Shown piece after piece: positions 1-5,460 of a DNA stretch of 7,539 bases. The translations under genes were made by a program, and so were the position numbers. The notes below the pieces were generated by a model. It was given only the letters and a program-made list of their open reading frames with translations, was not told the DNA's origin and ran no database searches. This DNA is from an uncultured Collinsella sp. (GTDB lineage: Bacteria; Actinomycetota; Coriobacteriia; Coriobacteriales; Coriobacteriaceae): positions 1 to 7,539 of the forward strand of contig CAADVJ010000112.1 in assembly GCA_900752475.1 (NCBI GenBank). The letters run 5' to 3'. The first letter of the stretch is position 1. Every line of letters starts with the position of its first letter.

Positions 1-4
1 CGCA

Positions 5-41
5 CGCAAAGGAAAGCACTTAATGTGCTTTCCGTCTTGCG
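5..41. other. Long inverted repeat at left edge, possible terminator of an upstream gene
   Basis: A perfect 9-bp stem (GGAAAGCAC at 11-19 with GTGCTTTCC at 25-33) closes a 5-base TTAAT loop. A further 5-bp outer stem (CGCAA at 5-9 with TTGCG at 37-41) encloses it. The 3' side runs TTTCCGTCTTG rather than a clean T tract, so a + strand terminator is only plausible. On the - strand the stem is followed by TTTGCG, also weak. It may end a gene lying left of the window; no coding sequence precedes it here. Confidence 0.45.
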
Positions 42-147
42 CAGGACTGTAGAGCAGCAAACTTAATATATTTCGCCGCCCCTCCGACTAGCCCAGGCGA
101 CTCCACGCGCTTTACCTGCGTAAACAATGTGAGTGAAATATGAATCT

Positions 148-176
148 CGATGGATACGCCCGCAGCCGTGTATACT
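148..176 (+). promoter_or_regulatory. Putative promoter of the rplC-rplD-rplW block
   Basis: TATACT at 171-176 is a good -10 hexamer, preceded by CCGTG. No convincing -35 lies 17 bp upstream (CGATGG at 148-153). TGGATA at 151-156 resembles TTGACA but leaves only 14 bp of spacer. The call is strengthened because the same sequence, 22 of 25 bases identical over 150-174, recurs before rplB at 2015-2039. Transcription from here would give a leader of roughly 175 bases before rplC. Confidence 0.55.
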
Positions 177-359
177 AAACAGCTGTGTGTAACCAGGGGA
201 GTATTCTGGCTGGACAAAATGCCTGCTTAATAGGGTTGTCAGGTAGTCCGGGCGAAATACAAGGCTGGGGAGCACGTCGTGTAAGTAGTGGTCCTCTAGG
301 GGCGTACGCTCGGTGGTGTACGCATTGTCCCAAGACCACGCGAGAGTTGGGATCATATC
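177..359 (+). promoter_or_regulatory. Structured 5' leader of rplC, candidate autogenous control region
   Basis: The stretch between the putative promoter and rplC has no recognisable gene. Its 3' half folds well. GTGGTC (288-293) pairs with GACCAC (334-339), GGG (299-301) with CCC (329-331), and GCGTAC (302-307) with GTACGC (318-323). The result is one long interrupted hairpin ending about 20 bases before the rplC start. In gammaproteobacteria the S10 operon leader is bound by L4, and L4 is encoded by the second gene of this block, so a comparable role is attractive. That role is inference; no match to a known leader family was recognised. Confidence 0.45.
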
Positions 360-980
360 TTGATCAGCATGATTCTCGGCCGCAAGATTGGCATGACCCA
401 GGTTTGGGACGAGGACGACAACGTCGTTCCCGTCACGGTCATCCAGGCTGGCCCCTGCGCTGTCTCGCAGGTTAAAACTCAGGCAACCGACGGCTATGAC
501 GCCGTCCAGATCGGTTTCGGCGACATCAAGGCCAAGAACGTGAACAAGCCCATGGCTGGTCACTTCGCCAAGGCTGGCGTCGAGCCTGTCCGTTTCCTTC
601 GTGAGGTCCGCGTCGAGAACGGCGAGGAGCACAAGGTCGGCGAGGTTGTCACCGTCGCTGATTTCGCTGATGTCGAGAAGGTCGACGTCATCGGTACCTC
701 CAAGGGTAAGGGCTTCCAGGGTCGCATCAAGCGCTGGGGTCAGCGCCGCGGTCCTATGACGCATGGTTCTCACTTCCAGCGTCACCCCGGTTCTATCGGT
801 CAGTGCGCCTATCCTGCGCGCGTCCTCAAGGGCGTCAAGATGGCCGGTCACATGGGTAACGAGCGCGTTACCGTCAAGAACCTTTCCGTTGTCCGCATCG
901 ATGCCGAGCAGAACCTCATCTTGGTCAAGGGCGCTGTCCCGGGTGCCAAGAATGGTCTCGTCGCCATCCGTATGGCCTAA
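360..980 (+). CDS. rplC: Large ribosomal subunit protein L3
   Basis: L3 binds 23S rRNA early in 50S assembly, and its long loop reaches towards the peptidyl transferase centre. The protein starts (M)ISMILGRKIGMTQVW, the family hallmark, and carries KGKGFQG at about residues 118-124 and RRGPMTHGS shortly after. These belong to the central loop that carries the methylated Gln in proteobacteria. A TTG start at 360 gives 206 aa, close to the usual 205-215, and sits 7 bases after GGGA (349-352). The ATG at 369 gives 203 aa but would lie 16 bases from that weak ribosome-binding site, so TTG is slightly preferred. An inverted repeat, GATCA (351-355) with TGATC (361-365), spans the TTG. The usual upstream neighbour rpsJ is absent. 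rplD follows after 46 bases. Confidence 0.97.
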   Translation: MISMILGRKIGMTQVWDEDDNVVPVTVIQAGPCAVSQVKTQATDGYDAVQIGFGDIKAKNVNKPMAGHFAKAGVEPVRFLREVRVENGEEHKVGEVVTVADFADVEKVDVIGTSKGKGFQGRIKRWGQRRGPMTHGSHFQRHPGSIGQCAYPARVLKGVKMAGHMGNERVTVKNLSVVRIDAEQNLILVKGAVPGAKNGLVAIRMA

Positions 981-1026
981 GGGCCCAGCCCATTTAGCCC
1001 AGCGTCATACCAAGGAGAACACTTAA

Positions 1027-1653
1027 ATGGCAAAGTTTGAAGTAAAGAACAGCGAGGGCAAGAAGGTCGCCGAGGCCGAGCTCGCCGCTGAGGTGTACGG
1101 CATCGAGCCGAACATCCACGTTATGCACCACATCGTCAAGTGCCAGATGGCCTCTTGGCGTCAGGGCACCCAGTCCGCTAAGGGCCGCTCTGAGGTTTCC
1201 GGTGGCGGCAAGAAGCCTTGGCGTCAGAAGGGCACCGGCCGTGCCCGCCAGGGTTCCATCCGTGCTGCCCAGTGGCGTCACGGTGGCGTTGTCTTCGCCC
1301 CCAAGCCCCGTTCCTACGCCAAGCGTATGAACAACAAGGAGGTCAAGCTGGCTATGCGCTCCGCGCTGTCCGCCAAGCTGGCCGATGGCGAGCTCGTGCT
1401 CGTCGACGACTACGGCTTCGAGAAGCCTTCCACCAAGGCTGCCGTCGCCATGCTCAAGGCTCTCGGCCTTGAGGGCAAGCGTCTGACCATCATCGTTCGC
1501 GATGAGGACGTCAACGCCTACCTGTCGTTCCGCAACATTCCCAAGACGTTCATCATCACCGCTGACGAGGCCAACACCTACGATCTCGTCAACAACAACG
1601 CCGTGCTGATGCCCGCCGACATCGCCGCTCACTTCGGGGAGGTGCTTGCATAA
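1027..1653 (+). CDS. rplD: Large ribosomal subunit protein L4
   Basis: L4 binds 23S rRNA domain I. Its extended loop lines the peptide exit tunnel, and in Escherichia coli it also represses its own S10 operon. The 208-aa product has the basic, Gly-rich loop (GGGKKPWRQKGTGRARQG, about residues 59-76) followed by RHGGVVFAPKPRSY, both typical of bacterial L4. The globular part contains LVLVDDYGFEKPSTK and ends with the usual LMPADI segment. AAGGAG at 1012-1017 sits 9 bases before the ATG. The stop TAA is directly abutted by the rplW ATG, which suggests translational coupling. If autogenous control is kept in this lineage, the hairpin leader before rplC is the natural target, but this is inferred. 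Confidence 0.98.
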   Translation: MAKFEVKNSEGKKVAEAELAAEVYGIEPNIHVMHHIVKCQMASWRQGTQSAKGRSEVSGGGKKPWRQKGTGRARQGSIRAAQWRHGGVVFAPKPRSYAKRMNNKEVKLAMRSALSAKLADGELVLVDDYGFEKPSTKAAVAMLKALGLEGKRLTIIVRDEDVNAYLSFRNIPKTFIITADEANTYDLVNNNAVLMPADIAAHFGEVLA

Positions 1654-1941
1654 ATGACCGCCCACGAGATTATCATCCGTCCGATCGTGTCCGAGCGTTC
1701 CTTCTCCGGCATGGAGCTGAACAAGTACACGTTTGAGGTCGCCAAGGATGCTAACAAGTATCAGATCAAGGACGCTGTCGAGGAGATCTTCGGCGTCAAG
1801 GTCGTTCGCGTGAACACCCTGACGGTCAAGCCCAAGACCAAGCGCGTGCGCTATGTCGCCGGCAAGACCCGTTCTTGGAAGAAGGCCATCGTCACGCTGG
1901 CCGAGGGCGACACCATCGAGGTCTTTGGCAACCAGGCCTAA
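1654..1941 (+). CDS. rplW: Large ribosomal subunit protein L23
   Basis: L23 sits at the mouth of the polypeptide exit tunnel and docks trigger factor and the signal recognition particle. The 95-aa protein has the family pattern: IIIRPIVSERSF near the N-terminus, YTFEVAKDANKYQIKDAVEEIFGVKV in the middle (residues about 26-50), then VNTLTVKPKTKR and a basic RSWKKAIVTL strand before the acidic end. The length is normal (about 95-100). Its ATG follows the rplD TAA with no gap, and GGGGAGG at 1636-1642 lies inside the end of rplD. Unlike the usual arrangement, rplB does not follow closely: 179 bases with a hairpin and a promoter-like element intervene, so rplW may close a transcription unit. Confidence 0.98.
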   Translation: MTAHEIIIRPIVSERSFSGMELNKYTFEVAKDANKYQIKDAVEEIFGVKVVRVNTLTVKPKTKRVRYVAGKTRSWKKAIVTLAEGDTIEVFGNQA

Positions 1942-1958
1942 GACTCGCTGCTGTTGAG

Positions 1959-2003
1959 TGAGCTCATGCCTCCCAAATAGGGGAGGCGAGAGCTCAAGGT
2001 TTT
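1959..2003 (+). terminator. Strong hairpin after rplW, possible terminator or attenuator
   Basis: TGAGCTC (1959-1965) pairs with GAGCTCA (1990-1996), and GCCTCCC (1968-1974) pairs with GGGAGGC (1981-1987), closing a 6-base AAATAG loop. The intervening AT/GA gives one wobble and one mismatch, so the stem is nearly continuous over 15-16 pairs. After the stem comes AGGTTTTGGG; the TTTT at 2000-2003 is short and displaced, so full intrinsic termination is uncertain. Alternatives are partial attenuation, an RNA-processing site, or a protein-binding element for the rplB block. Confidence 0.5.
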
Positions 2004-2008
2004 GGGCG

Positions 2009-2041
2009 TATAAAATGGACACGCCCGGAACCGTGTATATG
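2009..2041 (+). promoter_or_regulatory. Putative promoter of the rplB block, second copy of the rplC element
   Basis: ATGGACACGCCCG followed by CCGTGTATA (2015-2039) repeats the element before rplC with three substitutions in 25 bases. The -10-like TATATG is at 2036-2041. TGGACA at 2016-2021 matches TTGACA at five of six bases but with only 14 bp of spacer. A separate TATAAA lies at 2009-2014. An internal promoter between rplW and rplB would let seven downstream genes be expressed independently of rplC-rplD-rplW. The exact hexamers are uncertain; the repetition is directly seen. Confidence 0.5.
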
Positions 2042-2120
2042 TCCGGTGTCATCGCACCCGAGGCAGAACCTCGAATCCCTGTCTGCGATGGCTAACGGAT
2101 TCCTATTGAAAGGGATTGTA

Positions 2121-2951
2121 ATGGCTGTAAAGCACCTTAAGCCGACCTCCGCTGGTAGGCGTTGGCAGACGATCTCCGACTTCTCCGAGATCACCTGCAC
2201 CAAGCCCGAGAAGTCTCTTCTCGAGCCCCTGCCCAAGAAGGCCGGTCGTAACAACAACGGCCGCATCACCACCCGCCACCAGGGCGGCGGCGTGAAGCGT
2301 CGTTACCGCGTGATCGACTTCAAGCGCAACAAGGACGGCGTGCCCGCCAAGGTTGCCACGATCGAGTACGATCCGAACCGTTCCGCTCGCATCGCTCTGC
2401 TGCACTACGCTGACGGTGAGAAGCGCTACATCCTGGCCCCCAAGGGCCTCGAGGTCGGTCAGACCATCATGTCCGGTTCTGACGCCGACATCAAGCCGGG
2501 CAACGCTCTGCCCCTCGCCGACATCCCCGTCGGTACGCTCATCCACGCCGTCGAGTTCCAGCCGGGCAAGGGCGCCGCTATCGCCCGTTCCGCCGGTAAC
2601 TCCTGCCAGCTGATGGGTAAGGAGGGCAAGTACGCTATCGTCCGTATGCCTTCCTCCGAGATGCGCCGCATCCTCGTTACCTGCCGCGCCACCGTCGGTG
2701 AGGTCGGCAACGCCGATCACGCCAACATCGTCATCGGCAAGGCCGGCCGTAAGCGTCACATGAACGTGCGCCCGACCGTCCGCGGTACCGTCATGAACCC
2801 TGTCGACCACCCGCACGGCGGTGGCGAGGGCAAGAACCACACCTCTGGTCGTCCCTCTGTTACCCCCTGGGGTAAGCCGACGAAGGGCCTTCGTACGCGC
2901 AAGAAGAAGAAGGTCTCGAACCAGCACATCATTCGTCGCCGTAAGAAGTAA
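2121..2951 (+). CDS. rplB: Large ribosomal subunit protein L2
   Basis: L2 is a core 23S rRNA-binding protein needed for subunit association and for the peptidyl transferase centre. The product from ATG 2121 is 276 aa, the normal length, beginning MAVKHLKPTSAGRRW. It contains the OB-fold region with QGGGVKRRYRVIDF, then EYDPNRSARIALL. NPVDHPHGGGEGK lies near the C-terminus, with the conserved functionally important His at about residue 230, and the tail is a basic KKKK/RRRKK stretch. In-frame ATGs at 2088 and 2046 would add residues absent from the family. GAAAGGGA at 2108-2115 is a moderate ribosome-binding site for 2121. It heads the second gene block and is preceded by a hairpin and a promoter-like repeat instead of lying directly after rplW. 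Confidence 0.98.
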   Translation: MAVKHLKPTSAGRRWQTISDFSEITCTKPEKSLLEPLPKKAGRNNNGRITTRHQGGGVKRRYRVIDFKRNKDGVPAKVATIEYDPNRSARIALLHYADGEKRYILAPKGLEVGQTIMSGSDADIKPGNALPLADIPVGTLIHAVEFQPGKGAAIARSAGNSCQLMGKEGKYAIVRMPSSEMRRILVTCRATVGEVGNADHANIVIGKAGRKRHMNVRPTVRGTVMNPVDHPHGGGEGKNHTSGRPSVTPWGKPTKGLRTRKKKKVSNQHIIRRRKK

Positions 2952-2983
2952 TTTCGGATACCGAGTTTTAGGAGAAAGCACTT

Positions 2984-3244
2984 ATGAGCAGAAGTCTCAA
3001 AAAGGGCCCGTTCGTGGAGACTCGCCTTCTCTCGCGTATCACCGCGATGAACGAGGCTGGCAAGAAGGACGTCGTGAAGACCTGGTCCCGCGCGTCCACC
3101 ATCTTCCCCGAGATGGTTGGTCACACCATCGCCGTCCACGACGGCCGCAAGCATGTGCCCGTGTATGTTACCGAGTCCATGGTTGGTCACAAGCTCGGCG
3201 AGTTCGCGCCGACTCGTACGTTCCGTGGCCACAAGGCCAAATAG
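2984..3244 (+). CDS. rpsS: Small ribosomal subunit protein S19
   Basis: S19 is in the 30S head, contacts 16S rRNA with S13, and helps form the A-site tRNA-facing bridge. The 86-aa product opens MSRSLKKGPFVE, the family signature. It continues with WSRASTIFPEMVGHTIAVHDGRKHVPVYVTESMVGHKLGEFAPTRTFRGH, which covers almost every conserved block. The C-terminal tail is short and basic, so the protein is slightly shorter than the 92-aa E. coli form. AGGAGA at 2970-2975 precedes the ATG by 8 bases. It lies 32 bases after rplB and 14 before rplV, in canonical order. Confidence 0.98.
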   Translation: MSRSLKKGPFVETRLLSRITAMNEAGKKDVVKTWSRASTIFPEMVGHTIAVHDGRKHVPVYVTESMVGHKLGEFAPTRTFRGHKAK

Positions 3245-3258
3245 GGGGTTAACCGTAA

Positions 3259-3630
3259 ATGGCAACTAAGTCTATTGAAACTGAGGCCACCGAGGTTCGC
3301 GCCGTCGCTAAGTACGTGCGTGTTTCCCCCAGCAAGGCCCGCCTGGTGGTCGATCTGATCCGCCGCAAGCCTGTCGCTCAGGCCTTCGACATCCTCCACT
3401 TCTGCGACCGCGCCGTCGCCGTGGATGTCGAGAAGGTTCTCCGTTCCGCCGTTGCGAACGCCGAGAACAACAACGGTCTGCGTGCCGACAACCTGGTTGT
3501 CGCCGCTGCCTATGTTGACGAGGGTCCGACGCTTAAGCGCATCCGTCCCCGCGCCAAGGGTTCCGCTTCTCGCATTCTGAAGCGTACTTCCCATATCACC
3601 GTCGTCGTTGCTCCTCGAAAGGAGGCGTAA
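3259..3630 (+). CDS. rplV: Large ribosomal subunit protein L22
   Basis: L22 spans the 50S subunit. Its long beta-hairpin lines the peptide exit tunnel beside L4, at the macrolide-sensitive constriction. The 123-aa protein has an N-terminal extension of roughly ten residues (ATKSIETEAT) before the conserved core AVAKYVRVSPSKARLVVDLIR. It continues with VLRSAVANAENNNGL and the tunnel hairpin region GPTLKRIRPRAKGSASRILKRTSHI, ending in a short basic tail. E. coli L22 is about 110 aa, so the extra length is mainly N-terminal. The GGGGG run at 3244-3248 overlapping the rpsS stop serves as ribosome-binding site. The 3' end carries the Shine-Dalgarno of rpsC. Confidence 0.98.
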   Translation: MATKSIETEATEVRAVAKYVRVSPSKARLVVDLIRRKPVAQAFDILHFCDRAVAVDVEKVLRSAVANAENNNGLRADNLVVAAAYVDEGPTLKRIRPRAKGSASRILKRTSHITVVVAPRKEA

Positions 3631-3636
3631 AGCTGT

Positions 3637-4347
3637 ATGGGTCAGAAAGTCTACCCCACCGGCTTCCGTCTTGGCATCACCGAGAACTGGCGCTCCCGCT
3701 GGTTCGCAGAGAAGGATTACGCTAAGACCCTCGGTAACGATCTCGAGATCCGCAAGTACCTCGAGAAGCGTCTTTCCCGCGCAGCTGTCTCCCGCGTCGA
3801 GATCGAGCGCGCTGGCGACAAGGTGAAGGTCATCATCCTCACCGCTCGCCCCGGCGTTGTCATCGGTAAGAAGGGTGCCGAGATCGATACCCTCCGCACC
3901 GAGCTCGAGAAGGTCGCTGGTGTCTCCAAGGGCCAGCTCTCCGTCGACGTTGTCGAGATCAAGCGCCCCGAGCTCGACGCCAACCTCGTTGCTCAGTCTA
4001 TCGCCGAGCAGCTCGAGGGCCGCGTTGCCTTCCGTCGCGCTATGCGCAAGGCTGTCCAGTCCGCCCGCAAGGCCGGCGCTAAGGGCATCCGTATCCAGTG
4101 CTCCGGTCGTCTCGGCGGTGCCGAGATGGGCCGTCGTGAGTGGTACCGTGAGGGTCGCGTGCCTCTGCACACCCTTCGTGCCAAGATCGACTACGGCACG
4201 GCTGTCGCCAGCACCACCATGGGCGCTTGCGGCGTGAAGGTCTGGATCTACCTGGGCGAGAAGCTCCCGGGCCAGCCTGTTCCCAACCCTGCACTCGAGG
4301 GCTCTTCCCGTCCTCGTCGTCGTAACTCCGAGAGGAGGGGTCAGTAG
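3637..4347 (+). CDS. rpsC: Small ribosomal subunit protein S3
   Basis: S3 sits at the mRNA entry side of the 30S head and, with S4 and S5, contributes to mRNA unwinding. The 236-aa product begins MGQKVYPTGFRLG. It carries a KH-type RNA-binding domain with the GKKG loop at residues 77-80 (VVIGKKGAEI), then the C-terminal domain with QCSGRLGGAEMGRREWYREGRVPLHTLRAKIDYG and VWIYLGE, and a basic Ser/Arg tail. Length matches the family (about 210-240). AAAGGAGG at 3618-3625 lies inside rplV. CTCCT (3611-3615) can pair with AGGAG (3620-3624) around a CGAA loop, masking the site until rplV is translated. The stop overlaps the rplP GTG by one base. Confidence 0.98.
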   Translation: MGQKVYPTGFRLGITENWRSRWFAEKDYAKTLGNDLEIRKYLEKRLSRAAVSRVEIERAGDKVKVIILTARPGVVIGKKGAEIDTLRTELEKVAGVSKGQLSVDVVEIKRPELDANLVAQSIAEQLEGRVAFRRAMRKAVQSARKAGAKGIRIQCSGRLGGAEMGRREWYREGRVPLHTLRAKIDYGTAVASTTMGACGVKVWIYLGEKLPGQPVPNPALEGSSRPRRRNSERRGQ

Positions 4348-4850
4348 TGCTTGCCCCTAAGCGTATTCTTCACCGCAAGGTGCAGCGTGGCTCCATGAAG
4401 GGCCAGGCCAAGGGTAATACCGAGCTGCATTTCGGCGAGTTTGGTATCCAGGCTCTCGAGGCCCATTGGATCACCAACCGTCAGATCGAGGCCGCTCGTA
4501 TTGCCATGACCCGCTACATGAAGCGTGGCGGTCGTGTCTACATCACGATCTTCCCTGATAAGCCCATCACCAAGAAGCCTGCCGAGACTCGCATGGGTTC
4601 TGGTAAGGGTAACCCCGAGGAGTGGGTGGCCGTCGTCAAGCCCGGCCGCATCATGTTCGAGGTCAAGGGCGTGCCCGAGGAGGTCGCTCGCGAGGCTCTG
4701 CGTCTTGCACAGCACAAGCTTCCCATCAAGACCAAGATTGTTGCTGCCAAGAACGCTGAGCAGCGCATCGAGAAGGAGATGGCTGAGGAGGCCGCTCTCG
4801 AGGCCAAGTGGGCTGCTGAGGACGCCGCCGCCGCCAAGGAGGAGAACTAA
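4347..4850 (+). CDS. rplP: Large ribosomal subunit protein L16 with C-terminal extension
   Basis: L16 organises the A-site tRNA region of the 50S subunit and joins late in assembly. The start is GTG at 4347, overlapping the rpsC stop, with GAGGAGGGG (4332-4340) as ribosome-binding site. The family sequence is clear: MLAPKRILHRKVQRG, then GNTELHFGEFGIQALE, TRYMKRGGRVYITIFPDKPITKKP, TRMGSGKGNPEEWVAVVKPG, and LPIKTK near residue 130. Typical L16 ends soon after this point, at about 137-145 aa. Here the protein continues to 167 aa with an Ala/Glu/Lys-rich, probably helical tail (residues about 135-167). The tail's coding sequence includes a GCC run at 4823-4835. The TAA overlaps the rpmC ATG by one base. 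Confidence 0.98.
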   Translation: MLAPKRILHRKVQRGSMKGQAKGNTELHFGEFGIQALEAHWITNRQIEAARIAMTRYMKRGGRVYITIFPDKPITKKPAETRMGSGKGNPEEWVAVVKPGRIMFEVKGVPEEVAREALRLAQHKLPIKTKIVAAKNAEQRIEKEMAEEAALEAKWAAEDAAAAKEEN

Positions 4851-5065
4851 TGAAGCCCGCAGAGATTCGTGAGCTCTCGGACGCTCAGCTCGTTGAGAAG
4901 CTGAAGGAAATGCGCGCCGAGCTCTTTAACCTTCGTTTCCAGATGGCCACCAGCCAGCTGGACAACACCGCTCGCGTCAACACCGTGAAGAAGGACATCG
5001 CTCGCGTCCTCACGGAGCAGCGCGCCCGTGAGATCGCAGCGGAGAAGTCCGCTGTCGCCGAGTAG
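4850..5065 (+). CDS. rpmC: Large ribosomal subunit protein L29
   Basis: L29 is a small helical-hairpin protein near the exit tunnel, next to L23. The 71-aa product has the two-helix pattern. Helix one carries AEIRELSDAQLVEKLKEMRAELFNLRFQ, with the conserved LFNLRFQ motif. Helix two carries TARVNTVKKDIARVLTEQRARE, where the family has RIRxVRRDIARxxT. A short Ala/Glu tail makes it slightly longer than the 63-aa E. coli form. The ATG shares its A with the rplP TAA (TAATG), and AAGGAGGAG at 4836-4844 provides a strong ribosome-binding site, so it is probably coupled to rplP. Confidence 0.97.
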   Translation: MKPAEIRELSDAQLVEKLKEMRAELFNLRFQMATSQLDNTARVNTVKKDIARVLTEQRAREIAAEKSAVAE

Positions 5066-5081
5066 GACCTAAGGAGAGAAC

Positions 5082-5342
5082 ATGACTGATTCGCATAACT
5101 CGCGTAAGGTCCGTACGGGTGTCGTTACCTCCGTCTCCGGTGCCAAGACCATTGTTGTCACCATCACCGAGCGCAAGCGTCACCCCAAGTACGGCAAGAT
5201 GATGACCAGCTCCAAGAAGCTGCACGCTCACGACGAGGAGTGCACGGCTGGCGTGGGCGACACCGTCCGCGTTATGGAGACCCGTCCTATGTCCAAGATG
5301 AAGCGTTGGCGCCTCATCGAGGTCGTCGAGCGCGCTAAATAA
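5082..5342 (+). CDS. rpsQ: Small ribosomal subunit protein S17
   Basis: S17 is a primary 16S rRNA-binding OB-fold protein in the 30S body. The 86-aa product shows the typical run SRKVRTGVVTSVSGAKTIVV, then ERKRHPKYGKMM, the KLHAHDEE segment (the conserved xxHDE block), GDTVRVMETRPMSKMKRWRL and a short basic end. Length is normal (about 82-90). AAGGAG at 5071-5076 lies 5 bases before the ATG. It closes the second block; 118 non-coding bases separate it from rplN, more than any other gap within this block. Confidence 0.98.
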   Translation: MTDSHNSRKVRTGVVTSVSGAKTIVVTITERKRHPKYGKMMTSSKKLHAHDEECTAGVGDTVRVMETRPMSKMKRWRLIEVVERAK

Positions 5343-5381
5343 GCAGTCGCTCTTACGACTTGTACGTTTCCGAAGATGTGC

Positions 5382-5415
5382 GTATGCCTGGCTTGCATAC
5401 CACAGGCCGTATAAA
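5382..5415 (+). promoter_or_regulatory. Inverted repeat and putative promoter before rplN
   Basis: GTATGC (5382-5387) and GCATAC (5395-5400) form a perfect 6-bp inverted repeat around a 7-base spacer. TATAAA at 5410-5415 is a good -10 candidate, preceded by GGCCG as the rplC element is by GCCGTG. No clear -35 is visible at the right spacing (CCTGGC at 5387-5392). TTGCAT at 5393-5398 is only 11 bp away. The inverted repeat could be an operator overlapping the promoter or an RNA hairpin of an rplN leader. A smaller stem, AGTCG (5345-5349) with CGACT (5356-5360), lies just after rpsQ. Confidence 0.4.
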
Positions 5416-5460
5416 GGCAGCGCACCTCTCTTCGGTTCTTAGTTCGGAGGAACATCTACC

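Noticed and set aside
185..475. ORF across the rplC leader and start
   Set aside because: It overlaps rplC in another frame, lacks a ribosome-binding site and has no recognisable features.
994..2052. Long open frame on the - strand opposite rplD-rplW (352 codons)
   Set aside because: It is antisense to two certain ribosomal genes. Its Leu/Gly/Asp-rich composition mirrors their codon bias, and it has no family features.
2046..2120. N-terminally extended L2 starting at 2046 or 2088
   Set aside because: The family begins at MAVKHLKPTS (2121), a ribosome-binding site lies at 2108-2115, and the extension overlaps the promoter-like region.
3187..4170. Long open frame on the - strand opposite rplV-rpsC (327 codons)
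   Set aside because: It is a shadow of biased codons on the other strand, with no ribosome-binding site or recognisable domain.
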